64,000 nt of DNA, taken from NCBI GenBank assembly GCA_964035545.1, contig OZ037766.1, forward strand, positions 6,487,722 through 6,551,721, read 5' to 3'. The notes below the pieces were generated by a model. That model searched no databases, was not told the origin of the DNA, and was given only the letters and a program-made list of their open reading frames with translations. The DNA comes from Bugula neritina (lineage: Eukaryota; Bryozoa; Gymnolaemata; Cheilostomatida; Bugulidae). How positions within the stretch are numbered: position 1 is the first letter of the stretch; each line of letters begins with the position of its first letter. Below, one piece after another: positions 37,301 through 50,100 of this stretch. A program made the position numbers and the translations under genes.

Positions 37301-37582
37301 AGCATCTGAAGCTGCTTCACCATTCTCATACATCTTAACTCGCTGTAACTTTTCCTTAACTGTGTCCATGAAAGTTTTACCACTATTCACCGATTTGTTA
37401 CCAGAGTCAGACTCAGCGTCACTGACATCTGCACTTACTTTATCAGACTTTATTTTAGAAGTAAAGTCATTCCACAAAGTGGCTCGTCTATTAGAGAGAG
37501 ATTCTAAAATACCAGAAGGCTTTTCTCCACTTTCTTTTTCTGGATCAGAATTCAAACTGAGTCTTTTCCTTAGGAAATCCAT
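31399..37582 (-). CDS. SBF2-domain protein, KIAA0513-like
   Basis: Nine coding exons (transcription order): 37582-36798, 36450-36301, 35831-35783, 35557-35513, 35415-35271, 33550-33409, 32242-32174, 31863-31769, 31448-31399; total 1,530 nt, 509 residues plus TAG. Residues 1-290 are a Ser/Asp-rich, probably disordered region starting [16 protein letters not shown]. The C-terminal ~210 residues match the SBF2 domain of myotubularin-related MTMR5/MTMR13 and KIAA0513: [16 protein letters not shown], then [26 protein letters not shown] and [10 protein letters not shown], then [20 protein letters not shown]. No DENN, GRAM or phosphatase part is present, which points to the KIAA0513 type. The function of that type is poorly known. 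The start lies seven bases inside an exon whose acceptor is ATACAG at 37590-37595, so a 5' UTR exon lies further right. One donor (GTTGGT at 35512) is weak but is required by the frame. Confidence 0.82.
32112..32164. repeat. 12-bp tandem repeat beside a donor
   Basis: Four copies of CATGCAGAGCTA in the SBF2-gene intron. On the minus strand the array starts about 10 bp after the donor GTTAGT at 32173 of exon 32242-32174. Confidence 0.85.
33203..33331 (-). mobile_element. tRNA-derived SINE, copy 3, head missing
   Basis: Contains only the body and distal end (GTTTATAGTCACTATCCCTG through GGATGCCCTTTCTAACATCACC). The tRNA-like head expected beyond 33331 is absent, so this is a 5'-truncated copy in the element's own orientation. 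It lies in the 1.7-kb intron of the SBF2-domain gene, which is transcribed in the same direction as the element. Confidence 0.75.
34703..34843 (-). mobile_element. tRNA-derived SINE, copy 4, head missing
   Basis: A second 5'-truncated copy in the SBF2-domain gene, in intron 33551-35270. It keeps GTTTATAGTCACTATCCCTG and GGATGCTCTTCCTAACATC and then ends abruptly. An A-run (34703-34710) borders the distal end. Confidence 0.75.
35018..35262. repeat. Minisatellite beside a donor
   Basis: About a dozen 15-25 bp units such as ACTAATACTTATGACTAGTC, partly organised as a higher-order duplication (compare 35037-35130 with 35127-35225). On the minus strand it begins within about 8 bp of the donor GTTAGTATTAG at 35270 of exon 35415-35271, and the donor itself resembles the unit (GTATTAGTGACTAG). 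Confidence 0.85.
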
Positions 37583-37626
37583 CTCCTGCCTGTATCACAA
37601 CACATGGTGGAATAGAGCGAGCAGCT

Positions 37627-37678
37627 ATAGCACATGCCAGCACATGCTAGCACATGCCAGCACATGCCGGCTCACATG
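37627..37678. repeat. Short tandem repeat upstream of the start-codon exon
   Basis: Five imperfect copies of a 10-bp unit, CACATGCCAG. On the minus strand it ends about 35 bp before the acceptor of the exon that contains the SBF2-gene start codon, so it lies in the intron between a presumed 5' UTR exon and the first coding exon. Confidence 0.8.
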
Positions 37679-40600
37679 ACAGTTACACTAAATCACAGGT
37701 TTACTCCTACCAGCATATTCCACACAAGCAGAAAATAGTTGGGATAACTCAGCATGACAAAGAGAGTGATGTTATATATAAATGTTAGTTTACATTATCT
37801 ACTCAATGAGATGATTAATAATAATTCATTATAAACTAAATTGCAATACATTACAGATATTATTATAACAGCAATAGTTGGGCATTTGAAGTGGTGGGGG
37901 GGAGGGCTTCCAACATGCACGTGAGTTGTGCTTTCAAACAGCTTTTTCAATATAAGCGTAGGGCCACACACAATGCGTGAGTTGTAGTGCGGAAATTTAT
38001 TAGCTAATGATCTTGAGGTTTAACTTTACTGCTCGCCTACAGACGTTTAAACTACGTCATCGGCAAGATATCATAAAAGAGGAAATGCAAACTATATGAA
38101 ACTGTTTTAATTCAGTTCGCTAAAAGCTAAAACGTTAATTAAAATAAAAAAGTGTGCTCACTAAATGATGATAATAAGACAATTAGATCAAACACGCACG
38201 AGCTTGCTGCACTTTTCACTCAGCACGTTAGACGCATGAAAATTCGCACACAACATCCCATTTTTGAGCTAAACTAGTTTTGCTGTTATGCTGTTTGCGG
38301 GTTATGCTGTATGTAGAGAAATTTCTCAATACTACAACCAGCTAAGCTGTGAGAACATAACATTTTTGTGATCCCGCTACCCAAACAGAACAAAGCTGAG
38401 ATAGGTGAGAATAGGTAAGAATAACTTTTTTTTGTGATAAATATTTTTCATCTAGAACACAGGCTTTTCAAAAATGTTTTCTCTACTGCACCTTAGGTGA
38501 GCTTGCAGACAAATAATGTAAAACAAGGAAAGTTGTCTGCCAGTTTCACACATCTCGTGATAGTAAAAGAAGTTGACTATCTTTCTTGTATAAAATCCTA
38601 ATGACATCATACAATATATATCTGAACACTTTGAAAAGATGTTTCCCTACAGATATCTATTCTTTTACGAAAGGCAAAACTTATTCAACTCACAACCAAT
38701 ATTCTTCTGAGCATAAATTTACAAAAAAAATTTAAGCTCCTAGTTTTATGGCAAAATAAATATTAAAGTTTAACAGTTAGCTACTTACATATATTCCTAC
38801 TACTAGATATGATTATATAAGTATAGATATTTTCCTTTATAATTAGGTTGTGCATCAAAGAAATTTGAGTTGTTAGTTATTGTAATGATTTTTTTAAAAT
38901 AATTTTTGAAAACTGTTTAAAATAAATTCTTTGAGCAGAACTGTTACTTTACTCCACACAGTTTTGAATTTAATCAAAGGTGAGTTTCGCACACAATTTT
39001 GGCAGACTGCTCAAGCTATATGTCAAACACCACCTTCCCAAGGTCATTCTCCATCCAAACCAGCAAATTACAGTGTCAGCGACTCTTTACCTCTAAAGAA
39101 ACTAGCCAGTTGTCAACTATTCATCAAGGAGAAACTTATGAAACAAAGCAAATTGTGAAATAATCAAACATGGAAACATTTATATCTAAAAATTTTAGTG
39201 ACTCCATAAGTATGTTGCCTCCCAGCAAACTCTTTTATGTTTTTAACAAAAACCAAAACTTGCAAAATATGTTAACATAAATAAAAAATCAAAGGGTACT
39301 AAGCCTGGACAAATATACTAAAATGACATTGCAGAGCATTGACCTTTGTAGACCGCTGCATTTTCAAGTGTTTGCATAAATGCAATCCTGGAACTATGTA
39401 GCTTTAGTAATCATCACAAATGTAAAAAAGCAATTAACTTCCAGAAAGTTCCTTTCTTTAAATTGTAATTGTATTGGTGACAGCAAAGACTGGAGCTGGT
39501 CTTCCTAGTATACTTAAGATATCAATAGATAGCCACTATGTGCTGATTGCATCTAACACTATTACCAAATCCAGTCTTTAAGAGGTCTTACAGTAATGTC
39601 ACAACATTGATTTCTCAAGCCACAAATCAATAACAATATTAAAATATCCAACAGAGCACGCTAGAGATCATGACTTACAAGCACTTAGTAACTCACACCC
39701 TCTTGTATGCTCTTTACATGCTCAACAACGCTATATTTTCAACAAATCAAACTTGATTAAATATTGCAGGCAGAGTTTGAGTTATTTCAACTCATATATT
39801 GCTAAATTGAAAAAATAAAAATCTTGCTTTGGTGACCAAGTAACGTATGGTCCTTTGTATACTCTTCACTATCAGCTTGAGGCTCAAGGTAGTGCCACAT
39901 CAAGTGAAACTTCAAAATGTGTTTGTAAGAGTTAAACGCCACATAGACAAAGTTATTAGTGAAGTTGAAAATTGAATGTTAGACAATATTCTATTTTGAA
40001 ATTGTGATAAATATTGCTAGCTTACTCTAAATAGTGCAAAATTGATATAAATACCAGACAAAACTGCAAAAAGTCCGATTTTTCTTTGGTATGCAATTTC
40101 TTTGAAATTGCTGTTTAACCTGACACGCTTTTCAGTCTGGTGGTGCAGTAGATAAAGTGATAAGCACTATACAAATTCAAACCCCAGCACAGACATAGGT
40201 GTTTACAACATAATACCAGCCTGAAAAAATATATCCTGAAATATGAAATCATATTTCATATTTGCCTGGTTTTTTCCATTAATTCATTGTTTTAAAGAAA
40301 CAGACTAATTAACGTGGATACTGCATATTTTGACAGCACAAACAAGCACGTTATGAAAACATAAATTTTTGCTAGTCAGAAATAAAAATGTTTGCATTGC
40401 AATATTTTGCATCTAAATACTCGATTGCTTGACGTAGACAGAATTTGAAGCTATTTAATAGAGCAAACTACCAGAAAAGCTCACAGAGCTGGTCTAGCAG
40501 TTCTATTGCAAGTAAACTACGGATACTGTGACTATTACATTGGAAAGTGCTCTCACAGTAATATATTCACTCAGAAATGCTATATGTCTCAAGATTTCAT

Positions 40601-43059
40601 ATACTTACAATGAAAGAACTTCTTTGAATGTTGAGTCTGATCACACAGAGTGTGTCTAGTATACAGACTACAAATGCAATCAATATGAAGTCGACTGGTA
40701 ATGTGGAAAGGAAATGACTAGAATAAGAAAGTAAACTTCTATCTACGCACAGATGCGCGTATCATGCCTAAATGTGTGCAGAAAATATCAATACAATCAC
40801 ATAATAGCGTATAAAAGTTGGTCTTTAGGCGTATACCAATAAGCGTTTATTGATTTCCTTTACGGTGCGCAGCCAAACTTCGTAGTTAACTGAATAAGTT
40901 TATTATAGTCTGCAATCTCGCTAAAGTTAATGTTTTAGTTTGCAAAGTCTCACAGATGCTAGAAAGCATTTCTCCTCGTAACAATAGGCTTCACAGAGAG
41001 GATAACTTCAATGAATAATTATATAGCACATTAAAATTTGCTAGATTAAGAGTAAAAGAAATAATTCAATTTGAATACCACCATGATTAGTACTACTGCG
41101 ATTTTCATCTACACAACTATTTTGAAGGGTATTGGAGTTATCTTCCCAGAGTTGCACTTGACTATAAGCATGGTTGGCAGCATATTGTTTTGCTTATTTA
41201 AACCCATTTTCTATTCTGAAAATAAAATATCTTTGTAAAGAGGTTTAACTTTATACTTGAATGACATAAAGGCTACTCGTAAGATATTTAATTAATCTAA
41301 GTGTTTGAAACTGTGATAGTTGCTTTCAACTTTGATGATCCTCTTTTCTGTATCTTCCCTCAACTAAGGGTATAACACAAGGTTTCAACCACGCTAACAT
41401 TGTACAAGAATGTAACCTGATCAATAATGATTACTTTAGAGTTAGAGTCAAATAAGAAGTCTGTTAAATTGTTTTCAGTCAATATTGAGTCAAGCAATTA
41501 ATTTAGAGAGAACGATTTACGCTAGTAAACTTTTATTTAAACAACAAGTATTGATCTATTGAAAAATGCTATTTTAGGAATGAAAAGGGTTAACCCACTG
41601 GTATATACTCAACTCCCACGCAGCACTACTGTTTATCCTGAGCTACTTGCAATCGGCCCAGGTTAGTAGTAAGTAATAATTGTAGCTACTACTTCACCAC
41701 AGTACTGTAACAATTCCCAAACCCTTATTTGAAATGAATAATGAAATGAAACTATTGCAACAGTGGACTAATCATATGGTATACATAGCAGTGCCAGTGT
41801 TGGTCCACTAGTGAAAATAAGCAGTTATACTGAAACTGGGCAGGCAATGACATGTCATTCTTAGTAAACTTCACTCTGGATAGCATAGTGCATGTCTTCG
41901 CCAACGTTAGCTTATGAAAAGTCAACAAAAAGGAGGTGACTGACTGAATGCTTATAGTATCTTTCATTATTGAAACACTATTTTCCTATATTATGTTCTA
42001 CACTACATCCCACGCCAGATATTCAACATATACAATATGATTAATGTGAATATATAATCTCAGAATACTAGCTACTTGTCTATACAAGCCGAATGATCCC
42101 ATATATTGACTCTGGGTGATGAATTGGTTAGATTTGTGGTTAGTTAGAAAATATTTTTAAATAATTGGAATCAATCCAGAAAAGAAGGCTAACTTCACAA
42201 ACATCACTGCACAAAAGTGGCCTGATTATGACCTACAAGACACTTTTATGTATGACCTATTAAACTAACATATTACTCTTTAAAATATATGGTAAGACAT
42301 TATTTCCCAGAAGGAGTTGTACGAGCTTTTTGACTGAATTTACACACTTTCCAACTATGCTTTGGTGGAAAGGTTAGTTTTTTTTAGTACAACGTGAAAG
42401 TCATTTGTGCTGAAGAGGGGGCATTATTGTTTACAGTTTCAGAGAAGCTCAGAAAAGGACATTATGTGATTGAGCGCTCCAACTATAGCTTTAAATCCAA
42501 GCTATATAAAGGCAAAACTCCCTAACTGCGGATATAGCAGAGAAAGGCCTAGAGAAATTAGTTGTATAATTAATTTATGGCAAAAACCAAAAGCTATCCC
42601 CAGTTGGTCTAGTTGTTATCAATCATCCAATAATAAGTATCAGTTTCACAAAGGACAGTATTTCATGCCATTATGAATTTTGCTAAAATTTGTAGTGATA
42701 ATTCCAAAAAGTAAACACACATTTGTATTGCTACAGACAAACTGTCTAGCAAACTAGAGCTTTATTCATTGTCATAGAACAATTAGGCTGTAATACATAA
42801 AAAATATCTGTGGAATCTAACATTCTTTCACAATGTACTTTTTTCCTCAACTCATTATTCAAGTAAGCTATGCCTACGTGTCAACTAAGTTGGCTCGGCT
42901 CACAACTAATAGCTGGTTCTGTATAGACTGTGTGAAGGCTACAAGAATGAATGTGTGGATAAAACTCTGCACCCACCTGTCACTAACTAACAGCCATATA
43001 TCTACTGTGTATTGGAATATCCAGCATACTAGACCATTCATTTTGGTGAAACTATAACT

Positions 43060-43190
43060 CTTTTAGCCTAAATTCTAAATCTATTAATAAATTTTGGTTT
43101 GGGTCAAAGCTTGAAATCTTGCTATATTTATAACCTAGAAAACAGGCTTTTCTCATTTTCTTCACTAGTGGGCATACCTCTATTTAAGGT
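43060..43190. mobile_element. Second MITE family, degraded copy
   Basis: Contains TAAATTTTGGTTTGGGTC and ACAGGCTTTTCTCATTTTCT, matching the middle and right end of the family. The left terminus has diverged. A further, weaker relative lies around 38440-38500 (ATCTAGAACACAGGCTTTTC). Confidence 0.55.
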
Positions 43191-44193
43191 GCAATAAGTT
43201 TTGACTTCCAGTTTTAGAGAGTAATTGCTGCATGGGCAGCATAGCAAGTTTTCTTGGTGCAAAGTAAAGCAGTTTATCACAACTGAGCGTCTTTCAACAG
43301 CCAGTCAATCAGAAAGAACAAGGCTTTTGTCTACTACGCTGACAATTAAATGAAGATGTTATGACAGTAAATGCTAAACATGTGCAGAGGGTAGATCTTT
43401 CTGTAATGTTAGGACAGCACGTACATTTTAGGACATCTTATGTTGAACTGAGTGTCAAAATAAGCCTATAGATAAGTTGTTTACCATTTTGAATCAATAA
43501 TATGCAACCTCTAACAACAGTGCTGTACGAACTTCTATCAGGTCTTCAATTAATTGAAACCAACCAATGATTTAGCTTGAAAATAAAGTAGTTTCCATCC
43601 AAGAAATGTTCACACATGATGCCTACCTTTTCTTTCATCTTACAATAATATACTCGCTATAATATTTAATTTTGTAAGAAATGGATTTAGCCGCTAAAAC
43701 AATACTATAATGTTTTATACTGTCCTCCAGGCATCTGAAGTTAATAATAAATTACAGCCCTTGATAAGTTGGGTATTTTTACGTATTGTAACAGTTAATA
43801 ATTATAGTGGCATAGACATCGAAATTTCAAGTAAATAACGTACAATATGTATAAATTATAGACAAAACACTGTGTAATTATGGTTTAGTTAGTAGAACGT
43901 CAACTGAGCAGTAGCTAATTATTAGTAAGTAAGTTTAACATTCTCTTACTTTATCCGCAATCTAACTTAATGTTCTAAGTGCCGAGAAAACTCATTTCTT
44001 ATTAATTTTCTAATAAAAAGTAAAAATATATTTTTTCATTATTCACTTTCATTAACTGAAGTATTAGTAATGCAAGTTTTGGAATAATTATAAGGAAGTG
44101 TGAACAATTTTAAATGCTGAATTTTTAAGTAAATTAGAAGTTAGTTTTGGGTTTGTCACATTACATAAAGCTATCTGGCTATCAAAATCAGAG

Positions 44194-44330
44194 TACAGTG
44201 CTCCCTCCATATCTCACTAAGCTACGCTCCAAACCTCAATTTGTGACATAGTAGAATACCAGATTTAACTCATGGTTCCATTGAATTCCGCCATTTTGTC
44301 CCTATACACACATACAAAAGCAACAAAGAT
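44194..44330. mobile_element. Partial copy of the pogo-like MITE
   Basis: Starts TACAGTGCTCCCTCCATATC, matching the terminal repeat of the element at 25911, and has internal similarity in TAGTAGAATACCA and TTTAACTCATGG in inverted order. I could not find a matching right terminus, so this is a truncated or diverged copy. It lies in the gene-poor stretch before the cytochrome b5 gene. Confidence 0.6.
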
Positions 44331-45181
44331 GGAGGTCCAAGCCCTCCTTTTGACATATGGTATTTCATCATTTCCATTTCTCTACATTTCATCATACTTG
44401 GCATTAATAAGCTTTAGTGGTCAAGCAGTGGGTCATTTCATCAGATAACAATTCAGGTCAAATCATAATGGGCACGTTGGCTGGTCAACCCAGCATATAA
44501 AAATGGTGGCCATCCAAATCTCTCAAAAGGCTCTGGTAATGTATATTTTCCAAATGTAATAGAAATGCATATACAGTCAGACATTCACACCCCATTAATA
44601 AACATTAGGGTAAAAACTTGGACACGCTAGCCACCAACTCAACATATTATTGTAATTTCCTCATGAGACACTACAATTCAACTCAAAGCTTAGCAGTGTA
44701 AATAATTGCACATAACTAAGATAACAGTCAGCAATAAGAACGAAAAAAACAAGTCAGAAAAATCTAATTTAAGCTCATTTTGTACTGACATGTGCTTCAT
44801 TTAGAAACAGGCATTGGTGCCTTTACAGAACCAAGTCATCGGTATATTTATACTGCAGGAAGATATTATAGGCCTATTCATAGTTGCTCTGCTCTCTATT
44901 TGGAGATTTTCCATAAATAAAGGAATGGAATGCACACTTGTCACGTGTCTCCTGTTACATCACGAGTGTAATACGTATCTGCCGAACAAAGAGTTAGTAG
45001 GTGTGACAGAATCAACCAATCATAAATCAGACAGATAGACCGCAGTACCTTCAACTGGTCTGGAATCAACTAGAAAAGATTACTTGCGGTAAGAATTGTA
45101 ACCAGAACGCACCGAGCATTTCATCTGCTGAGTACGTTCCTAGCGCGGCGTAGTTAATATTTCAAGAGTTTACAGTCAACA

Positions 45182-47101
45182 ATGCTTTTTCCAACTGTAC
45201 TGCCTGCGCAAGTGAGGGGCACCGTTGTCGGTGAGTTATTAGAATATCGCCAGAAGCAGCACCGCGTAGAGGGTTACTGAGTACAGCATTTGTATATACA
45301 TCAGTTCAAACCTCCAATTCCAAACTGGAGACCCATCTCTCCAACCACTGTACTCAGTGAGCACCAACTCGGTGCTGCATCTAGCAATTTTAAAGTTATT
45401 ATTCTATGGAAAAATATTTTATATGTAGAATAAGAATCAGATAAAACTTTTTAATGATGAGTTACAACACTAACTTTAAGAATAAACATTAGTAAAATTC
45501 AGTCAAAATGACTCCATTAGTACTATTTAAAAACCTTTCAGTAATATCAGTGATTTCTAGACTAAGATTTCAACTCAACAGTTTTATTGGCAGGGCAGAG
45601 TGAAAGGAAAGACATCCTTGCACTTGGTGAAAAAGAACGAGAAGATGGACATACTGTCACAAGTTGCAACATGCAGGCAGTCTCCGAGAGACTGTTTAGT
45701 AGAAAGGAAGTGTCACAACACTGTGAACCTCAATCCTGCTGGGTAGTTGTTAACAACACAGTGTACGACTTGACAGAGTTTATATACAAAGTAAGTAAAT
45801 GTATTATTAAATTGGTATAGTAGCTCGATTATCTGATTATCTCGTGCTTAGGTCTCAGGGTCAGAAATAATTATCAGAACACAGTTTGGTTATTCAAAGT
45901 CTATTGCCTAAAGTGTGTTTAGTAGTTTATCAAATTCAGTTACATCTATTCTCTAGATTTTTAACTTCAATTTGAAATTAATAAAGCTGGCCATCACTAC
46001 TTTTTAGTTGAACTTAATTTTACCAAACGAAAATATGCCAATGGAGGGCAGACTAGATACTTTTGTTATTGAGTTATTAATTTGCTCAGTAATAATTCCT
46101 TCTTTCACCCAGGATAAAAAAAACTCAAGGAAAGCTTATTGAAGACACAAAATATATGCATTTACTTATTTCCAGTCGAGATAATTAAAAGAAAATTTTG
46201 AGATAAAGCCTATTAATTCTAAAACTGCTTTTAAAAAGATTGTTGTAGTTTCAAATTTTTACGATTTATTTAAAATAAAAAATGATCTAGTTGAATGACA
46301 AGTAAATTTTAAATCAGTCTCTGAACCTGTACAACATATCCACATTTATTTAGCTACATATAAAATAATACTATCTGTTAGCTGATACCAAAAGACTGTC
46401 TTTACTTTTTTTTAAATTAGGTAAAGAAATATTATTTCGGTATTTTTTCCATAATAAATGGTCCCAACAAAAAAAATTAGAGGGAAAGACAACCTTCAAG
46501 CACAACCTAGATGCTGGCTAAAATAAGGTTTTGTTTTAATCCTGTTATTTAAAAAATTGATTTTAATTTTAGCACCCAGCTGGAGAAGATATAATTTTAG
46601 AGCATGCTGGTTTAGACTGCACAAGTGTATTTCAAGATGTTGGTCACTCAAAGAATGCCAGAAATCTTCTAGTAAAATACAAAATTGGATTACTAACCGA
46701 GGTGAGTGTTGATGGTTTGACATAGCAATTTGAGTGCTTAAAAAATTTATGAAAATTGCTTATATTTTTATTTATCAAATTTTAATACTACTACTTAATT
46801 GTTAATTAAGAGTTGTCATCTCCATGCTGATACATTCTTAACTTAGTCATTAGGAGCTATCATATTTTTTTTAGTTTGCCATTGTTAAATTCAAACTATG
46901 CTACAGACTTGTTTCTTTATAAGATAAATTTTAGTACTTCAATAAATTTTGAAAAAGTTGAGTTATAAGGGTAAGTGAAAAGGGTATAGCAATTAAACTT
47001 ATGCATTTAACACAACAAATATTTTAAAGCTGCTATTTACTTGTTAAAGATAACCAAAAGCACTTTTGTAGGAGGAGAGAACGCCAACAGATCAGACATG
47101 A
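45182..47101 (+). CDS. Soluble cytochrome b5
   Basis: Four exons: 45182-45230, 45594-45790, 46573-46701, 47072-47101; 405 nt, 134 residues. Start ATG at 45182 (MLFPTVLPAQ). Residues about 50-125 form a cytochrome b5-like haem domain: SRKEVSQH, CWVVVNNTVYDLTEFIYK, HPAGEDIILEHAG, then VFQDVGHSKNARNLL and YKIGLL. The two axial haem ligands are the His of HPAG (the usual motif is HPGG) and the His of VGHS; both are present. The protein ends EERTPTDQT with no hydrophobic tail, so unlike microsomal b5 it has no membrane anchor in this model. The short last exon is the least certain part; a different 3' exon could add an anchor. The role would be one-electron transfer to a partner such as a desaturase or reductase; the partner is unknown. 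Confidence 0.85.
45256..45378. repeat. Imperfect inverted repeat in cytochrome b5 intron 1
   Basis: GCAGCACCG at 45256-45264 faces CGGTGCTGC at 45370-45378. Further pairing runs inward (TTACTGAGTACAG against CTGTACTCAGTGAG). The total is about 123 bp and lies 26 bp after the first donor. It could be a small foldback element or an RNA hairpin in the first intron. Confidence 0.65.
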
Positions 47102-50100
47102 TATTTACTACAACTTATGCTATTCATATTATATTTAAAAAATGAAAGACAAAGTTTTATATTTGGAAAAATTGTTTAATTATTTTAATTATATACTATT
47201 ACTTTCTAACATGCATTACTGTACTCCATAGATACCTATTATGTAATTAAAAACTATTCCAATTATACAATCATCATAATATTTTTTGGCTTCTTAACTT
47301 CTATATACTTTAAATGCCATTTTTTTATTTTGTGATGAATTTTTAAAAGCAAATAATTTTTTGAAGTGTAACCTATACTTTATTTTATTAATGCTGAAAT
47401 AAATTATGTATTGTGAAATGAAAAACAAAATATATTATTTGGCTCTTCTGCTTTAAATTATCCAAGTTTCATTTTATTATCAGTTTTTAAGCAAAATTTC
47501 AATGTTTTTGCACCCGCTAGAAAAATTTACAAAAGTCTCCATCAAAGCTAACTTCTTGTTACTTAAAGCCATTGAACTTGTTACAAGATGTGCCAAGGTT
47601 CAATTATTTCGAATTACTAAGCTTTACAAAAATCTATTAGCATCACATTAATAATGGCTTGTAACGAGCACAGAATTTAATCACCTAGAAATAATAAAAC
47701 ATATACTTAATAAGTTCATGCAATTATAGCAAATCACTGAAACTTTTTCTAGCATCTTTAAGTAATTTATTATAGTGAGCAATATTAAATACTAATAGTT
47801 AAAAAGGTTAATTATTCTCATTTATAGTATATTGAAAATATGCTACGAAAATGATTGAAAAAACAACAATTTTGATAATTTGCTGTTCTAGTGCAACAAA
47901 TGTCACGAAACTGACTCCCCCTCCAAAGTTTATGGCTATTATTGAGCTAGAGTTTACAGCATATTAGAATCAGCCATGCAAGAGATGAACAGCCCTTGCA
48001 AATCTCAGTGTAGCCCAGCACTCACTCCAGTCTATGGTATCATAGTAAACTTATTATCTTAATCCTTAGTAGCTTTAATAAGACTGAAAGTTTGAAAGAT
48101 TCTCAGGTTTAAAAATACCATTGCAAAAGTGAGCCTTGCCTCCTGCTTGACTATAGACATTTTTCTTAACAACCATAAAATTAAATTGCATTCCTTCCAC
48201 TGAGAACTTTTTTCTTCAATTACAACTAAAAACGAATCACTAATCTTTTCATACTTATTAAATCTTGCAGTTGTATTGACAGGTATGACCATTTCATACT
48301 TATTTTGGATTATCATTAATGTGATAGTAATTATTATTACGATTTCTAGTTAGTTTTATCATTATAAATGTAGTATTATAGCAATCATGTTAACTATCAT
48401 AATCATTGTGACCATTGCCATGAGACTGGACAAAACTAACTTCTACTTATACTTTACTGGTAAAACCTACAAGTCAAATAAACTTGAAGTCTACTGGTTA
48501 CTGGTGAGATTCAGATTAGGATTAAACTTAGAATTACTATTATTATTAATATTAGTGATACTACTAGTATTAGTATTACTGTTAGTAAAATACTATTAAT
48601 ATTAGTTAATTATCAATTATTAGTCTTAAAACTTTACTTGCAAAACTAAATAACACAAAATTTTACTCAAAGCCTTCCACTTACTGACTGGCTTACAGTT
48701 ACTATGCTACTGTGACTTAAAGTTGCTATCAGATGTACAGTTACTTTACTATACTTACAAATTCATATTGACTGAAAGCAAAAGTGAATGAATCAAATTC
48801 AATGAACGAGTTTGACTTCGAGATAGGATTATGATTGAATTCGAATATCAATATGAATATGAATATTTAATTTTATATTATCTCACAATATCAATATAAG
48901 TGAATATAGAACAATACAACATGCGAAAATACAATATATTTACCCAGTATTATTGGAATTACCTTGCATGTATCAGTAAACAATTGTTTCCATGTATCTG
49001 TTTACAACATCGATGTGAAACTTCCATAAAACATTTGCCATTTGGATTCACCAACTTTATTGACTAGAATTATTTGTAATCGTGGTTTCGGTTTTGCAGC
49101 CAGTTTGTTTGGCCTTGACATAGTAGTTTTTAGAATCAAATGCGGAATATCATCGTAGAAGTGTATTATTCTGCCTACAACCGTATTTCAAAAATATCTG
49201 CCATGAGAACACGAAAACTTGGGCTTTGCCTTGCAGCATGACAAGGTCAATGTGAAGAAGTAACATTGACGAGTCGTGATCATTAACTGATCAACTTTAA
49301 GCACAGCTTTTTTCTATAAGCAACTCAATTTTTCAGCTGTTTCAACTGCCTTTTATATGGAAATGCAAATAACTTAAAGTGAATCTGATAAGCATCAAGT
49401 TCATCGTGATAAATTATAAAGACTCAGTCAGTAAATGAGTCAAACTCGAACAGTGAAACTGAGAGTGAGTGTGATTATCAATATCAATATGAATATATCT
49501 TATCATTATGATTATAAAATTAAATATATAACAATTGATAAATTATAATATTACTATTGCTATCAGTATTAGTATTGCTATTAGACATTAGTATTATCTT
49601 CACTTTTAATATTGAATTTAATAATTACAAAACTTTAAAATAAATATTAAATTTTAAGTTGATTTTAAAATGTCACATCATTATCGATCATTATCATAAA
49701 TCATTATGATAAAGTGATTATCATTATCATTATTAATTTTCAATTTAAATTAATTATTTACAATACAGTTATAGACATAATGATAATGATAACAATATTA
49801 ATTACTTTTACTTTTAGGTTAGATTATAATTATTACATTTTTATATTGATGCTGTCCATATTTTTTTCTTTGCCAATACGAGTATAACTTTCAAACTCAA
49901 TTTTATTTGTTTGTGACTGTTTCTAAAGAATTAAATTAGTTGCAATGACTCAAGTTATGAACCACCTATTCATGATCATGATTATAATATAGTTTGACTT
50001 TCTTAATTATTGTGGTTATTACCACTACACTTAGCCTTATGACTCATCCAATATAGACACTTGTAGTTATAGTAAATGTGTCTTGATGCTGTAGATATGT

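Larger units (their letters stand above)
37596..45181. other. Gene-poor stretch between two divergent genes
   Basis: I find no exon I can defend in these 7.6 kb. ORFs are short, lack splice support and have no recognisable domain. The stretch holds decayed repeats (38440-38500, 43060-43190, 44194-44330) and a weak tRNA-like patch around 40136-40195. It must contain the 5' UTR exon and promoter of the minus-strand SBF2-domain gene and the promoter of the cytochrome b5 gene. No TATA box or clear CpG island is visible, although CpG density rises slightly at 45060-45180. Confidence 0.55.

Noticed and set aside
37161-37679. 172-codon + strand ORF
   Set aside because: It is the antisense shadow of the long first coding exon of the SBF2-domain gene, which has splice-phase and domain support.
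38931-39158. 75-codon + strand ORF
   Set aside because: Does not begin with ATG, and has no recognisable motif or neighbouring exons.
40136-40195. tRNA-like patch with TGGTGCAGTAGAT and ATTCAAACCCC
   Set aside because: Acceptor and anticodon arms do not pair; too decayed to call a tRNA or assign to the SINE family.
42470-43057. Two ORFs of 68 and 74 codons
   Set aside because: No protein family features; flanks show no splice sites in a consistent phase.
48980-49400. Possible coding remnant on the minus strand
   Set aside because: Reading frames are short and interrupted, and no BED finger, hAT dimerisation or DDE motif can be recognised.
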